A stretch of 64,000 bases of DNA from an uncultured Clostridia bacterium (GCA_947627345.1 CANQVS010000003.1:58385-122384), one strand, 5' to 3'. Positions 1-9,902 are shown, numbered from the stretch's first letter. Notes: generated by a model from the sequence alone, not told the origin. Made by a program: numbers and translations.

Positions 1-206
1 CAGACAGTTTTTCCAAAATAGCTTTTCAGAGAAGATGTTTTTCCGCAGAAAATACAACTTTTGTCTGCTTTAGTAATAATTATTCTTCCATTATCTACGT
101 CAATTTTAAGCATATCGTTTATTTGCAAATCCATTTCTTTTCTTATATCTTTTGGTAAAACGACTCTTCCTACTTCATCAATTTTTTTATAACTTATATA
201 CGCCAT
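1..206 (-). CDS. AbrB/SpoVT-family transition-state regulator (3' end outside window)
   Basis: Only the first 68 residues are visible; the gene runs off the left edge. Residues 7-50 form an AbrB/SpoVT DNA-binding domain, with the diagnostic IDEVGRVVLPKDIR stretch and a following acidic strand (LKIDVDNGRIII). A CIFCG motif follows where AbrB proteins change to their C-terminal part. ATG start with an AAAGGAATG ribosome site. AbrB proteins bind AT-rich promoters as dimers or tetramers and repress stationary-phase and sporulation genes. It is divergent from spmA. The exact AbrB/Abh/SpoVT subtype cannot be set without the C-terminus. Confidence 0.85.
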   Translation of the reverse strand, partial: MAYISYKKIDEVGRVVLPKDIRKEMDLQINDMLKIDVDNGRIIITKADKSCIFCGKTSSLKSYFGKTV

Positions 207-302
207 ACAATCATTCCTTTCCCGACATTATTTTACCAAAAAATGACAAAATAGTCAATGATATACAAAAAAATGCCATTATTTGTCACAAAAGGTGATT
301 TT

Positions 303-875
303 ATGCTAAATTACATATTTGCAGGGATAATAATAATTTCCCTTATTTGCGCTATATTCACAGGAAACGGACCCGCTCTCGCGCAGGCTGTCGTTGACGG
401 AGCCGCTGAAAGCGTAGACCTGCTTTTGACAATGGCGGGTATGCTTGCGCTTTGGTCGGGAATAATGGAGATTGCCTCACGAGGCGGATTTACCAAGGTT
501 TTCAGCCGTATGCTCGCCCCGATTTTAAAGCATCTTTTCAAAACCGCCGACAAAGACAGCAAAACGTTAAATCTTATAAGTATGAATGTAAGCGCAAATC
601 TGCTCGGTCTCGGAAATGCCGCAACTCCTCTGGGACTGGGCGCTATGAAAGAACTTAAAAGATTAAATCACGACAGCGAACGCGCGTCGGACGATATGAT
701 AATTTTTGTAGTTATGAACACGGCGTCGATACAGATAATGCCGACAATGGTAGGAACTTTAAGACAAACCTACGGCAGTACACAGCCGTTTTCAATTTTA
801 CCGTGCGTATGGATAAGCTCTGCCTGCGCACTGGCGGTAGGACTGACGCTTGCAAAAATACTAAAAACAAAATGA
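303..875 (+). CDS. spmA: Spore maturation protein A
   Basis: Integral membrane protein of about 190 residues with the nucleoside-recognition (Gate) domain. An N-terminal hydrophobic segment is followed by a polar loop, then the conserved NVSANLLGLGNAATPLG region near the middle and a C-terminal transmembrane helix. In Bacillus, SpmA acts with SpmB in spore-core dehydration. The start chosen is the ATG at 303 behind AAAAGGTGAT; a start at 258 would add a polar N-terminus not seen in the family. It is followed after 21 bases by spmB. Together they point to a spore-forming host. Confidence 0.92.
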   Translation: MLNYIFAGIIIISLICAIFTGNGPALAQAVVDGAAESVDLLLTMAGMLALWSGIMEIASRGGFTKVFSRMLAPILKHLFKTADKDSKTLNLISMNVSANLLGLGNAATPLGLGAMKELKRLNHDSERASDDMIIFVVMNTASIQIMPTMVGTLRQTYGSTQPFSILPCVWISSACALAVGLTLAKILKTK

Positions 876-896
876 GGTGAGCTTATCGAACTTTTT

Positions 897-1394
897 ATGC
901 CGGCATTTATTGCGGTTGTTATCGGATTCGGATTAATAAAAAAGATACCGATTTTTGACACGTTCTTAATCGGAGCGCAGGAAGGATTTAAAACTCTTTA
1001 CTCGTTAGCCCCAACCATGGTGGGGCTTATTGTCGCGGTCAATATGCTTAAAGCGAGCGGAGCGACTGATCTGCTTTGCAACGCTGTTACCCCTATTGCG
1101 AACGCTCTCGGCTTTCCCAAAGAAATAGTCCCTATGGTACTTCTGCGGCCTATTTCGGGAGGGGGTTCAACCGCACTTTTAACGGGAATTTATAAGGACT
1201 TCGGGCCTGACAGCTTCGCCGGTATGGTAGCCTCCGTGCTTGCAGGCTCTACGGAAACAACCTTTTATGCCATAGCGGTTTACTTTGGAAGTGTAAAAAT
1301 AAAAAAAATCCGCCACACCTTAATCTCGGCTTTAGCGGCGGATTTCACCGCCGCGGTTATGGCGGTGCTTACAGTTAAACTGATTTTATTTTAA
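897..1394 (+). CDS. spmB: Spore maturation protein B
   Basis: Membrane protein of 165 residues, partner of SpmA in spore-core dehydration. The typical LLRPISGGGSTALL and AGSTETTFYAIAVYFGSV segments are present, with hydrophobic helices at both ends. A good ribosome site (GAGGTGAG, 874-881) lies 15 bases before the ATG at 897, which is too far. The frame stays open upstream with a family-like LIELF before the Met, but contains no ATG, GTG or TTG, so an unusual start such as ATC at 885 is possible. The 3' end overlaps the convergent LRR gene by 9 bases. Confidence 0.9.
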   Translation: MPAFIAVVIGFGLIKKIPIFDTFLIGAQEGFKTLYSLAPTMVGLIVAVNMLKASGATDLLCNAVTPIANALGFPKEIVPMVLLRPISGGGSTALLTGIYKDFGPDSFAGMVASVLAGSTETTFYAIAVYFGSVKIKKIRHTLISALAADFTAAVMAVLTVKLILF

Positions 1395-2891
1395 CTTTTT
1401 AACAACGACTTTACATTTAAGCTTCATTCCGTTTGTCTTTACGGTAATATTCGCTTTGCCGACGGCAACACCTTTTAATTTACCGTCGTTGTTTACTCTT
1501 ACAATCTTTTTATTGCTTGATGAAAATTTTGCTTTACCGACCTTACCGGTTATTTTTAACTTAAACGTTTTACCTCTTTTTATCTTTACACTTGTTTTAT
1601 TAAGCTTTGGATTTTTTACCGTGACGGTAAAAGTCTTTTTTACCCCGTTGTTCTGAACGGTAATTTTCGTTTTTCCCGCCTTAACGGCGGTAACCTTGCC
1701 CGAGCTGTTTACCGTAGCAATTTTTTTACTTGAAGAGGTATAAGTTGTTTTACCAAAGCCGTTTTTAATGTTCGCCTTAATCTGAACCTTACCGCCTACA
1801 TAAATTTTCTCCGAGTTTTTTGTGAGAGTTATAACCGTTGTATAGGTATCCTCAAACGCAAACCCGTTGTCCTTTGCGTAAGTTTCAGCGGACGAGCCGA
1901 CAGCCCCGCATATTTTAAAATTTAAATAAGAATAGTCGACGCCGTCGTCATAATAATAGCCCAAAGCTCCCCTGCCGATAGTTTTTACAGTCGGCGGGAC
2001 TGATACTACCGCTAAATTATCACAGCTTTCAAATGCCCACTCGCCGATTTCAACAACGGTGTTTGGAATAACTACTCTTTTAATATTCGTTGCAAAAAAC
2101 GCAAGTCTCCCAATATATTTTACGGGACAGCCGTTTACCTTGCTCGGAATTGAAACAGCGTCATCATCGTCCGCATAGGAAATAAGCTCCGCCTCTCTGC
2201 TTGAATTAATAAAAAAGTCCATACCGTTTAAGGTTTCAGCGCTTACTCCTGTATCCAGACTGTAAAAATCAAGCTTATGCTTATCACAATATTCATACGC
2301 GGAGGAATTTTCGTATCCTAAAATTCTGAAATCCGACCTTTTATAGTCATAATATTTATTTTCCGTTTGCTCCAACTCATAGTAGTAACCGAACGAGCAG
2401 TAACCTATTTTTTCAACATTTTTAGGAATAACCGCGTAAGTCATACTCCAACAGTTCTCGAACGCGCAGTCGCCTATCACCTTAAGAGTATTAGGAAACT
2501 CTATTTTTGAGCTTAATTTATCACAGTCATAAAAAGCCGTATCCCCTATACTTTCAAGTGTGTTTGAGAGGACAACCCTCTCTAAATTTTTGCAGTACGC
2601 GAACGCGCTTTGCGAGATATATTTTACACTGTCGGGGACAGTAACGCTTTTTAAATTGCTTTTTTTAAATGCATTCTCACCGATACCCGTCACAATATAT
2701 CCGTCTACGGCGTCAGGTATTGTCAGATTATCCGAAGTACCTTTATAAGAAGAAATTTCCGCCTTATTATCTACAATATTATATTCAAAATCTCCGCTTT
2801 CTTTAGCAAACGCTCCTGTCGGGACAATTGAAAACGCGCCTAAAAGCACAATAAAGGAGAGCATTGCGCTAAAAAGCTTTTTAATTTTCAT
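1386..2891 (-). CDS. Secreted BspA-type leucine-rich repeat protein with two Big_2 domains
   Basis: A 501-residue exported protein. Residues 1-29 are a signal peptide (lysines, hydrophobic core, TGAFA end). Residues about 35-335 contain LRR_5 (BspA-type) repeats with the IP(D/N)xVxxIGxxAF pattern. Residues about 350-500 are two bacterial Ig-like Big_2 domains (SSSKKIATVNSSGKVTAVKAG and its partner). Such proteins usually sit on or near the cell surface and bind host or matrix ligands; the ligand here is unknown. No LPXTG or other anchor is visible. It closely resembles the prophage LRR gene at 51636-52160 at its N-terminal repeats. Confidence 0.88.
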   Translation of the reverse strand: MKIKKLFSAMLSFIVLLGAFSIVPTGAFAKESGDFEYNIVDNKAEISSYKGTSDNLTIPDAVDGYIVTGIGENAFKKSNLKSVTVPDSVKYISQSAFAYCKNLERVVLSNTLESIGDTAFYDCDKLSSKIEFPNTLKVIGDCAFENCWSMTYAVIPKNVEKIGYCSFGYYYELEQTENKYYDYKRSDFRILGYENSSAYEYCDKHKLDFYSLDTGVSAETLNGMDFFINSSREAELISYADDDDAVSIPSKVNGCPVKYIGRLAFFATNIKRVVIPNTVVEIGEWAFESCDNLAVVSVPPTVKTIGRGALGYYYDDGVDYSYLNFKICGAVGSSAETYAKDNGFAFEDTYTTVITLTKNSEKIYVGGKVQIKANIKNGFGKTTYTSSSKKIATVNSSGKVTAVKAGKTKITVQNNGVKKTFTVTVKNPKLNKTSVKIKRGKTFKLKITGKVGKAKFSSSNKKIVRVNNDGKLKGVAVGKANITVKTNGMKLKCKVVVKKLK

Positions 2892-2915
2892 AATAACCTC
2901 TCCCTTTAGTTTTAT

Positions 2916-4727
2916 TTAATCTGTATCGAGCTTTAAGACGGCCATAAACGCCTCCTGCGGAACCTCTACCGTGCCGAGCTGGCGCATACGCTTTTTACCT
3001 TCCTTTTGCTTTTCAAGAAGCTTTTTCTTTCGGCTTATATCGCCTCCGTAGCACTTAGCAAGCACATCCTTGCGCATAGCCTTGACTGTCTCACGGGCTA
3101 TGATTTTTCCGCCGATGCACGCTTGAATAGGCACCTCAAAAAGCTGACGCGGAATTTTCTCTTTCAGCTTTTCAGCCATTTTACGCGCTCTTCCATAGGC
3201 CTTATCCTTGTGAATAATAAAACTTAAAGCGTCCACAATCTCTCCGTTGAGCATAATATCAAGCTTCACAAGGTCACTTTTAACGTAGTCGGATAACTCA
3301 TAGTCAAACGACGCGTAACCTCTCGTCCTCGATTTAAGAGTATCAAAGAAATCATAAATAATTTCCGCAAGAGGGAGCTGATAGTGAATATCAACGCGGT
3401 CAGAGTCGATATAATCCATACCGACAAAAATTCCGCGTCTGTCCTGACAAAGCTCCATTATATTGCCGACATAATCAGCAGGCGAGTAAATGTGCGCCTC
3501 CGTCATAGGCTCCTCGGCTAACGCAATCAAAGCAGGGTCGGGATAATTTGTCGGATTATCGATATTTTCAACCGTACCGTCGGTTTTCGTTATTTTATAA
3601 ATTACGCTCGGCGCTGTTGTAATAAGGTCAAGATTATACTCGCGCTCCAGACGTTCCTGAATAATCTCCATATGAAGAAGCCCCAAAAATCCGCAACGGT
3701 AGCCGAAACCTAAAGCGACAGATGTTTCAGGTTCAAAGGTAAGCGACGCATCGTTGAGTTTTAATTTTTCCAAAGCGTCCTTTAAATCGCCGTAACGTGC
3801 TCCGTCCACGGGATAAATTCCGCAGAAAACCATCGACTGCGCCTCCCTGTATCCGGGGAGGGGTTCGTCCGCGGGATTACTAACCAATGTAATAGTATCT
3901 CCGACCTGCGCGTCGGAAAGGGATTTTATTGAGGCGGCAATATAACCGACCTCGCCCGCATACAGCGCATCGGTCTGCTCCATTGACGTCGCGTGCATAA
4001 GACCGCATTCAACGACATTAAAGGTTGAACCCGTTGCCATAAGCTTAAACTCGTCCCCCGTGTGAATTTGCCCTTCCTTTAAACGGACGTAGATAATAAC
4101 TCCCTTGTACGAGTCATAGTAGCTGTCAAAAATCAATCCCCGCAGAGGAGCGTTAATATCCCCTGTCGGAGCGGGAATATCGGTTACAATTTTCTCCAAA
4201 ACATCGTGAATATTAATTCCCTGTTTTGCGGAAATTCTCGGAGCGTCCTCAGCGGGGATACCGATAACGTCCTCAATTTCGTTTATAACCCTGTCGGGGT
4301 CAGCGGAGGGGAGGTCTATTTTATTTACAACAGGAACAATTTCAAGTCCGCTGTCCACAGCAAGATAGGTATTCGCAAGAGTTTGAGCCTCAATCCCCTG
4401 CGAGGCGTCAACAATGAGTACCGCTCCCTCGCAAGCGGCGAGCGAACGGCTGACCTCATAGTTAAAATCAACGTGACCCGGTGTGTCGATGAGGTTCAGA
4501 AGATACTCGTTTCCGTCGTCAGCCTTATAAACCGTAGTTACGGCGCGCGCCTTGATTGTTATTCCACGCTCGCGCTCAAGCTCCATATCGTCTAAAATCT
4601 GCGCCTCCATATCGCGTACCGCAACGCTTTTGGTAAGCTCCAAAATACGGTCGGCAAGAGTGCTTTTTCCGTGGTCGATATGCGCTATTATTGAAAAATT
4701 CCTTATTTTATCCTGTTCAAATTTCAA
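2916..4727 (-). CDS. lepA: Elongation factor 4 (ribosome back-translocase LepA)
   Basis: Translational GTPase of about 603 residues. G1 is AHIDHGKS near residue 15, G2 is in the ERGITIKA segment, G3 is DTPGH, G4 is NKID. The LepA-specific C-terminal domain is complete ([21 protein letters not shown]). EF4 acts on stalled or mistranslocated ribosomes. The likely start is the TTG at 4727, six bases after AAAGGTG; a GTG at 4736 would lie inside the ribosome site. A strong promoter lies upstream (4782-4810). Confidence 0.95.
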   Translation of the reverse strand: MKFEQDKIRNFSIIAHIDHGKSTLADRILELTKSVAVRDMEAQILDDMELERERGITIKARAVTTVYKADDGNEYLLNLIDTPGHVDFNYEVSRSLAACEGAVLIVDASQGIEAQTLANTYLAVDSGLEIVPVVNKIDLPSADPDRVINEIEDVIGIPAEDAPRISAKQGINIHDVLEKIVTDIPAPTGDINAPLRGLIFDSYYDSYKGVIIYVRLKEGQIHTGDEFKLMATGSTFNVVECGLMHATSMEQTDALYAGEVGYIAASIKSLSDAQVGDTITLVSNPADEPLPGYREAQSMVFCGIYPVDGARYGDLKDALEKLKLNDASLTFEPETSVALGFGYRCGFLGLLHMEIIQERLEREYNLDLITTAPSVIYKITKTDGTVENIDNPTNYPDPALIALAEEPMTEAHIYSPADYVGNIMELCQDRRGIFVGMDYIDSDRVDIHYQLPLAEIIYDFFDTLKSRTRGYASFDYELSDYVKSDLVKLDIMLNGEIVDALSFIIHKDKAYGRARKMAEKLKEKIPRQLFEVPIQACIGGKIIARETVKAMRKDVLAKCYGGDISRKKKLLEKQKEGKKRMRQLGTVEVPQEAFMAVLKLDTD

Positions 4728-4781
4728 ACTAATCACCTTTTATGCCGAATTGGATTAATTATCATTAATTATTATCATCTT

Positions 4782-4810
4782 ATTATACCACAGCATTTAT
4801 GTATTGCCAA
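4782..4810 (-). promoter_or_regulatory. Sigma-A promoter of lepA
   Basis: On the minus strand TTGGCA (4805-4810) is followed by a 17-base spacer and TATAAT (4782-4787), about 55 bases before the lepA start. Confidence 0.75.
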
Positions 4811-4860
4811 CTGTTTTTTACACAGACTCCTGCCTGTTTAATCCTTTTTGGGGATAAAAA

Positions 4861-4901
4861 TTTTGGGAAAACAGGTTGAATAATGAACCTGTTTTCCCAA
4901 A
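4861..4901 (-). terminator. Rho-independent terminator of the Na/Pi symporter gene
   Basis: Inverted repeat TTTGGGAAAACAGGTT / AACCTGTTTTCCCAAA with an 8-base loop. On the minus strand it is followed by a T tract, just after the symporter stop codon. Confidence 0.85.
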
Positions 4902-4912
4902 CGAATTATTTT

Positions 4913-6568
4913 TTAATTGTTAGCGGTAATCTGCGGTGTGTGCTTATAAGGAATACAAAGCGCGACCGTAAGCGCGTGGTCGCCCACCCTTTCGAGGTTT
5001 GTTAAAAGCTCGATAAATACTATACCTGCCTCGGCACTGCATTTTCCCTGCGAGAGACGTCTAATATGATTTTGCCTGAAAAGCTCGCAGTATTCGTCAA
5101 TCTGGTCCTCCGTTTTCATAACCGCCTCGGCAAGGCTCGGGTCCTTGCTTTGATTAGAAAACATATAAAGACTGTCCTCTAAAATCTGCTCAACCGTTTC
5201 AAAAACAGTTTTAATCTCCTTCATCGCAACGTCTGAAAGCACAGCCTCGCCGCTGATAATTTTTGACGCCGCCTCGCATATATTCTCACTTCGATCGCCT
5301 ATACGCTCCAAGTCCTGAATAGCGTTATACATCGCGCCCATAACCTTTCGGTCATAGTCCATAATATCGAGGCCGTTAATTTTAACGATATATTTTGTAA
5401 TACTGTGGGTAAGCTTGTCTACTGTCTTTTCGTTTTCCTCAACCTTTGAAATTGCCTTTGCGTCCTTGTTCAAAACAGCGTCAAGCGAAAAATCAAAACT
5501 GTCTTTTGCAAGCTGAGCAAGACGCGCACATTCCTTTTCAGTCTGCTGAACGGCAACAGGAGGAGTGGTAAGGATACGAGAGTCGAGATATACGGTAATT
5601 CCGTCTTCTTCCTCGTTCTTATCGGGAATAATAAGCTTGGTAAGCTTGATAAGCGGTCCCGACACGGGCAATAGCATAAGCGTTCTTATAATATTAAAGA
5701 CGATGTGAACGCCTGAAATCTGTCCGGGTACGTTGTTCGGGAGAAGATGCGTAAATATATTCGTTACAGAGAAAGGCGTAGGCTCTAATACCCATGTAAC
5801 TGCCAAAAGTATAACCGCGCCGATAAAACACATAATGAAGTTAAACGTGGCCGCCTGTTTAGACTGGCGGTTAGCGCCGGCAGCGCTTAAAAACACAGGC
5901 ATACACGCGCCGACATTCATACCGTATATAATATACACGCAATCTTCAAGCTCTATCGCTCCGCTTAGTCCGAGAGCCATAAGAATACCGACTGTCGCGG
6001 AGGAACTCTGCATAATTCCCGTTATAATAATACCGATTATAAATCCTACAATAGGAGAAGATATGGTTCTTATAGTGTCTAAGAATATGGTGGAATTTTT
6101 AAGGCCGTCAAAGCTTTCGCTCATAAAGGTCATACCCATAAACAGAATACCGAAACCCGCGGCAATCTGACCGTAATAGCGATAGTTATTTTTTTTGACA
6201 AAAATAATAACAGCCACACCGACAAATGTAAATATCGGAACTATATCCTTAATATTAATCGAAAGTAAAAGCGAGGTCGCGGTAGTACCTATTTTTGAGC
6301 CGAAAAGTATTCCGACCGACTGTCCGAGATTCATCAGTCCTGCGTTTACAAAACCGATAACCATAGCGTCCGTCGCCGCGGAACTTTGAATAACGGCTGT
6401 TACAAGCACACCGACAAGCATCGCGAGAAATCTATTGCTTGTAATCTTTTCCAGAAGCGTTCTCAGCTTTGAGCCTGCGGCGAGTTCAAGTCCTTCGCCC
6501 ATAAACTTCATTCCGTACAGGAAAAGTCCCAGGCCGCCTAAGACGCCTATTATATCATAAATTGACAT
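4913..6568 (-). CDS. Na/phosphate cotransporter with C-terminal PhoU-like domain
   Basis: A 551-residue membrane protein. The N-terminal half (about 1-310) has two inverted Na_Pi_cotrans repeats, each with the QSSAAT / QSSSATVG signature. The C-terminal part (about 340-545) is a PhoU-like helical bundle (DLERIGDRSENICE and NLERVGDHALTVALC). Proteins of this NptA/YjbB type move inorganic phosphate with sodium; the PhoU part probably senses or regulates. The ATG at 6568 was chosen because AGGAGGAAAATT precedes it. It is a single gene with its own terminator. Direction of transport cannot be told from sequence. Confidence 0.9.
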   Translation of the reverse strand: MSIYDIIGVLGGLGLFLYGMKFMGEGLELAAGSKLRTLLEKITSNRFLAMLVGVLVTAVIQSSAATDAMVIGFVNAGLMNLGQSVGILFGSKIGTTATSLLLSINIKDIVPIFTFVGVAVIIFVKKNNYRYYGQIAAGFGILFMGMTFMSESFDGLKNSTIFLDTIRTISSPIVGFIIGIIITGIMQSSSATVGILMALGLSGAIELEDCVYIIYGMNVGACMPVFLSAAGANRQSKQAATFNFIMCFIGAVILLAVTWVLEPTPFSVTNIFTHLLPNNVPGQISGVHIVFNIIRTLMLLPVSGPLIKLTKLIIPDKNEEEDGITVYLDSRILTTPPVAVQQTEKECARLAQLAKDSFDFSLDAVLNKDAKAISKVEENEKTVDKLTHSITKYIVKINGLDIMDYDRKVMGAMYNAIQDLERIGDRSENICEAASKIISGEAVLSDVAMKEIKTVFETVEQILEDSLYMFSNQSKDPSLAEAVMKTEDQIDEYCELFRQNHIRRLSQGKCSAEAGIVFIELLTNLERVGDHALTVALCIPYKHTPQITANN

Positions 6569-6729
6569 AATTTTCCTCCTGAAATACAAATATTAAATTT
6601 TTTTCAGTTTTAAAATGATGTGCGGTTTTTTACACAAAATGTAAAAAATTGCTAAGTTTCACCATTTTCAATAATAATATACTTTTTTGCAAATTTTATT
6701 CCTTTGAGGAATAATATAAATATTTTTTA

Positions 6730-8484
6730 TCAGTCTTTTTCTGATTCGGGGAGTTTTGGGTCTACATACACAGTACGGTTGTTCACAAATATAACCATTC
6801 CGGGTTTTGCCCCATTCGGTTTTGATACATTTTTTACTAAAGTGTAATCCACGGGCACGTTCGAGCTTTCCTTGGCCTTGCTGTGAAAAGCGGCAATCTG
6901 CGCGCCCTCAATTACAGCTTTTTCGCTGATTTCCTTTCCGTTTGTTACAACGATAGTGTGGGAGCCGGGTATATCCTTAGTATGAAACCATACGTCGCGC
7001 TTATTAGCGATTCTCAAAGTGAGGATGTCGTTTTGTCTGTTATTTCTTCCCACAAGAACCTTAAACCCATCGCTTGTTCTGTATTCAAAAGGAGGAAGAT
7101 TTATTTGTTTTCTGTTTACACTTTTATTTCTCTTGATGTACCCCTGCTCCATAAATTCAAGGCGGACCTGCGCAAGCTCCTTTTCGGTTGTTACCCTCGA
7201 CAGCACGTCCTTTAATGACTCGAGATACAAAAGCTCCTCCTCGCCCTTTTTAATCTGAACGCTTAAAACCTGCTGCGCTGTTTTAGCTTTATTGTAGTCC
7301 TTGTAATATTTTTGCGCGTTTTGGGCGGGAGAAATTGCGGGATTGAGTTTTATTTCAATAGGAGCGTTATTTTCGTCATAAAAATTCTCAACCGTAACGC
7401 TTGAGCTTCCACGCTCTATTTTATATAAATTCGCCTGCAATAAATCCCCCTTTATTCTAAGCTGTTCCCTGTCCGCGCAGTTTTCAAGCTCCTGCCTTTG
7501 AATATTAATTTTATTTGCAGTGCGGTGAACGAGATTTTGAAGCACGCGTGATAAATCGGCGGACTTCACCCTCATTCTGTCTATTCTGTCGCGTTCGATA
7601 TAAAAGCTGTCCAAAAGCTCGCAAAAGCTTTCAAATCTTTTAGAAACGCTTAATGAGCCGTACTGATTTATATTTATAAACGCTGTATCAAAGGGCTTGT
7701 CATCGCCCTTATGATAAAGCATATACGGTACGCCCGAACAGGTCAGAACTGTGTCGGAAAGCCTTTCGATTTCCTCTCTCAGCCTGTTTATATCCTCACC
7801 GCTTAAGGTTTTGTTGCTTACGGTTTTTCCGTTTGAAACATTATGTTCAATCTCACGGCAGATTATCGGAGAAATACCCTCAACAGCAGAAAGAACAGCC
7901 TTATTAAGAGGCCTTTCATCGGGAGTATTTATAATTTTTTCTATTACTTTTTCGGACTTTTCAAGCAGAATATTAAGCTTGTCCTGCGCTTTTGGAAACT
8001 CATATCTAATATTGGGCAGTACAAGACGCTGTGACGACATCGTCATATCCACACGTTTTAAAGCGTCGATTATAATACCCTCGCCGTCAACTAAAATAAC
8101 ATTACTGTACTTGCCCATAATTTCAACGACAACAGTAATTATAACCCTGTCGCCGAGTTCGTTTGTACATTCAAAATCAAAGCTGACCACCCTGTCTAAA
8201 CCGCGCTGGCGTATATCGAGCAGTTTTCCCGAACCCAAGCGTTTTCTCATAAGCATACAAAGCATAGGCGGTTTTTCAGGATTCTCAACACTAAACCGCG
8301 TAAAATGAATACGCGCAGAATTGGCTCTTGTAGAAAGCAAGAGCCTTTTATTTCCCTGCATTGAGCGGAGATTTATTATAATTTCATCGCGGTTAGGCTG
8401 GTAAATCTGCGACACGCGCGAGCCGAGCGCCTGCGTCTTCAACTCGCCGACAACGTGGTGAAGCATCATTCCGTCTAAAGCCAT
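6730..8484 (-). CDS. rqcH: Ribosome quality control protein RqcH (NFACT / fibronectin-binding A family)
   Basis: A 584-residue NFACT protein. The N-terminal NFACT-N part starts with the family signature (LDGMMLHHVVGEL), a central coiled-coil region covers about 280-420, and the C-terminal NFACT-R domain holds VWFHTKDIPGSHTI. In Bacillus, RqcH binds 50S subunits with stalled peptidyl-tRNA and recruits tRNA-Ala to add C-terminal alanine tails. It is the last gene of a walJ-rlmH-rqcH run, 8 bases after rlmH, so it is probably co-transcribed with them. ATG behind TAGGTGATTTT. Confidence 0.9.
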   Translation of the reverse strand: MALDGMMLHHVVGELKTQALGSRVSQIYQPNRDEIIINLRSMQGNKRLLLSTRANSARIHFTRFSVENPEKPPMLCMLMRKRLGSGKLLDIRQRGLDRVVSFDFECTNELGDRVIITVVVEIMGKYSNVILVDGEGIIIDALKRVDMTMSSQRLVLPNIRYEFPKAQDKLNILLEKSEKVIEKIINTPDERPLNKAVLSAVEGISPIICREIEHNVSNGKTVSNKTLSGEDINRLREEIERLSDTVLTCSGVPYMLYHKGDDKPFDTAFININQYGSLSVSKRFESFCELLDSFYIERDRIDRMRVKSADLSRVLQNLVHRTANKINIQRQELENCADREQLRIKGDLLQANLYKIERGSSSVTVENFYDENNAPIEIKLNPAISPAQNAQKYYKDYNKAKTAQQVLSVQIKKGEEELLYLESLKDVLSRVTTEKELAQVRLEFMEQGYIKRNKSVNRKQINLPPFEYRTSDGFKVLVGRNNRQNDILTLRIANKRDVWFHTKDIPGSHTIVVTNGKEISEKAVIEGAQIAAFHSKAKESSNVPVDYTLVKNVSKPNGAKPGMVIFVNNRTVYVDPKLPESEKD

Positions 8485-8492
8485 AAAATCAC

Positions 8493-8975
8493 CTACTTAT
8501 GATATTTGCCGTTGTTTAAAATTTCAAACGCCCTGTAAATTTGTTCTGTGAGTACAACGCGCGCCATCTGATGGGGAAACGTCATCTTGCTCATCGAAAG
8601 CTTAAAATTGCTTTTTGCTTTAACCTCATCGCTTAACCCCCAGCTTCCGCCGATTATAAAATCAACAGCGCTTTTTCCGCTCAGCGTAATATCGCTGAGT
8701 TTTTTGGCAAGCTCGGGCGAGGTAAGCTGTTTTCCCTCAATACACATCGAGATAACGCTTGAATCCTTTGAAATTGAATTTAAAATCCGCTTTCCCTCCG
8801 CGTTTAAAATGGAATTAATCTGCGAAGAGTTTGGATTGTTAAACGTTTTTTCCTCATCAATTTCGATGATATTAAATTTGCAAAACGCCGAAAGCCGTTT
8901 TTTATACTCAAATATGGCGTCCGTCCAATATTTTTCCTTAATCTTTCCGACACAGATTAAATTTACAGTCAGCAT
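8493..8975 (-). CDS. rlmH: 23S rRNA (pseudouridine1915-N3)-methyltransferase RlmH
   Basis: A 160-residue SPOUT methyltransferase. It begins with the typical VNLICVGKIKEKYW, and the SAM-binding trefoil-knot segment FIIGGSWGLSDEV lies near residue 105, with the C-terminal MTFPHQMARVVLTEQIYRA helix. It methylates the pseudouridine in helix 69 of 23S rRNA on 70S ribosomes. Size matches the family. It lies 6 bases after walJ and 8 bases before rqcH, in an operon. GAGGAATT precedes the ATG. Confidence 0.95.
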   Translation of the reverse strand: MLTVNLICVGKIKEKYWTDAIFEYKKRLSAFCKFNIIEIDEEKTFNNPNSSQINSILNAEGKRILNSISKDSSVISMCIEGKQLTSPELAKKLSDITLSGKSAVDFIIGGSWGLSDEVKAKSNFKLSMSKMTFPHQMARVVLTEQIYRAFEILNNGKYHK

Positions 8976-8981
8976 AATTCC

Positions 8982-9770
8982 TCAAAATATTATTGACTTG
9001 CCCTGCGTTTCGCAGGGTACTGTTTCCAATGTAAAATCAATATTGCGTTTCATTCCGTTATCCGAAAGTACGGAAAGGCTTGTATTAAGCGCAAGCTCGG
9101 GAGTATTGTTATTTTCGGATATATGACCAAGCATTATTCTGAAATTTCCGCCTCGGATAAAACCGCAAAGCTCCTCGGCGCAGGCGTCGTTACAAAGATG
9201 ACCCTTTTCGGATAAAATCCTTGCTTTAACCCTCGACGGATACGTGCCGAATTTTAACATATTTATATCGTGATTCGATTCAACTACAGCGAAATTGCTT
9301 TCACAAATGAGCCTGCGAACAGAGTCGGTCATAACGCCCATATCAGTCGCGATTGTCGCTTTTCGCCCATCGGCTGTCGCAACCTGAAAGCAACAGCTCT
9401 CCCTCGCATCGTGAGGCGTATCGCATCGAACAACCTGCATATTACCTATTGAAACTCTGTCGTCTATCACGTCAGTTTTGTTCTCGGGGCAGATATAGTT
9501 TTTCTCCTCCATAGCCTCTAAGGTTCCCTCGGACGCGTAAATTTTAAGATTGTGTTTTTTTGCAAACACCCTAAGACCCAGGCAATGGTCGCTGTGCTCG
9601 TGAGTTATAAAAACCGCGCCTATCGAGCGTATATCTATATTATTGAGGTCAAGCGCGCTTTCAAGCTGTTTACAGCTTCTTCCCGCGTCGATTAAAACTC
9701 CCTCTCCCGAGGAGCCTATGTAATAGCTGTTACCACTGCTTCCCGAAAAAAGCGGTACCACCTTAGCCAA
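8982..9770 (-). CDS. walJ: WalJ/YycJ-type metallo-beta-lactamase-fold hydrolase
   Basis: A 262-residue metallo-beta-lactamase-fold protein. The metal-binding HEHSDH lies at residues 57-62, with later ligands in RCDTPHDARE, TDMG and the LGHISENNN segment. YycJ/WalJ proteins are probable 5'-3' exonucleases that in Firmicutes often sit next to the walRK operon and rlmH; here only rlmH is present. The start is a TTG at 9770 behind GGAGAG. First gene of the operon with rlmH and rqcH. An extended -10 (TGGTATAAT, -10 at 9802-9807) is likely its promoter. Confidence 0.85.
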   Translation of the reverse strand: MAKVVPLFSGSSGNSYYIGSSGEGVLIDAGRSCKQLESALDLNNIDIRSIGAVFITHEHSDHCLGLRVFAKKHNLKIYASEGTLEAMEEKNYICPENKTDVIDDRVSIGNMQVVRCDTPHDARESCCFQVATADGRKATIATDMGVMTDSVRRLICESNFAVVESNHDINMLKFGTYPSRVKARILSEKGHLCNDACAEELCGFIRGGNFRIMLGHISENNNTPELALNTSLSVLSDNGMKRNIDFTLETVPCETQGKSIIF

Positions 9771-9835
9771 ATTAATCTCTCCAATTCAATATAATCAATT
9801 AATTATACCACACTATAAATTCAAAATAAAGTAGT

Positions 9836-9874
9836 ATAAAAAGAAAACGGCTGTCTTTCGACAACCGTCTTTTA
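9836..9874 (-). terminator. Terminator after the small membrane protein gene
   Basis: On the minus strand GACGGTTGTC-GAAA-GACAGCCGTT followed by TTCTTTTT, about 30 bases after the stop of the 9903-10082 gene. Confidence 0.75.
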
Positions 9875-9902
9875 CTAAACATTTATAATTTCGCGTTTAG
9901 TA

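Noticed and set aside
7751..8308. 185-codon plus-strand frame opposite rqcH
   Set aside because: Antisense shadow of a clearly conserved gene with low-complexity product.
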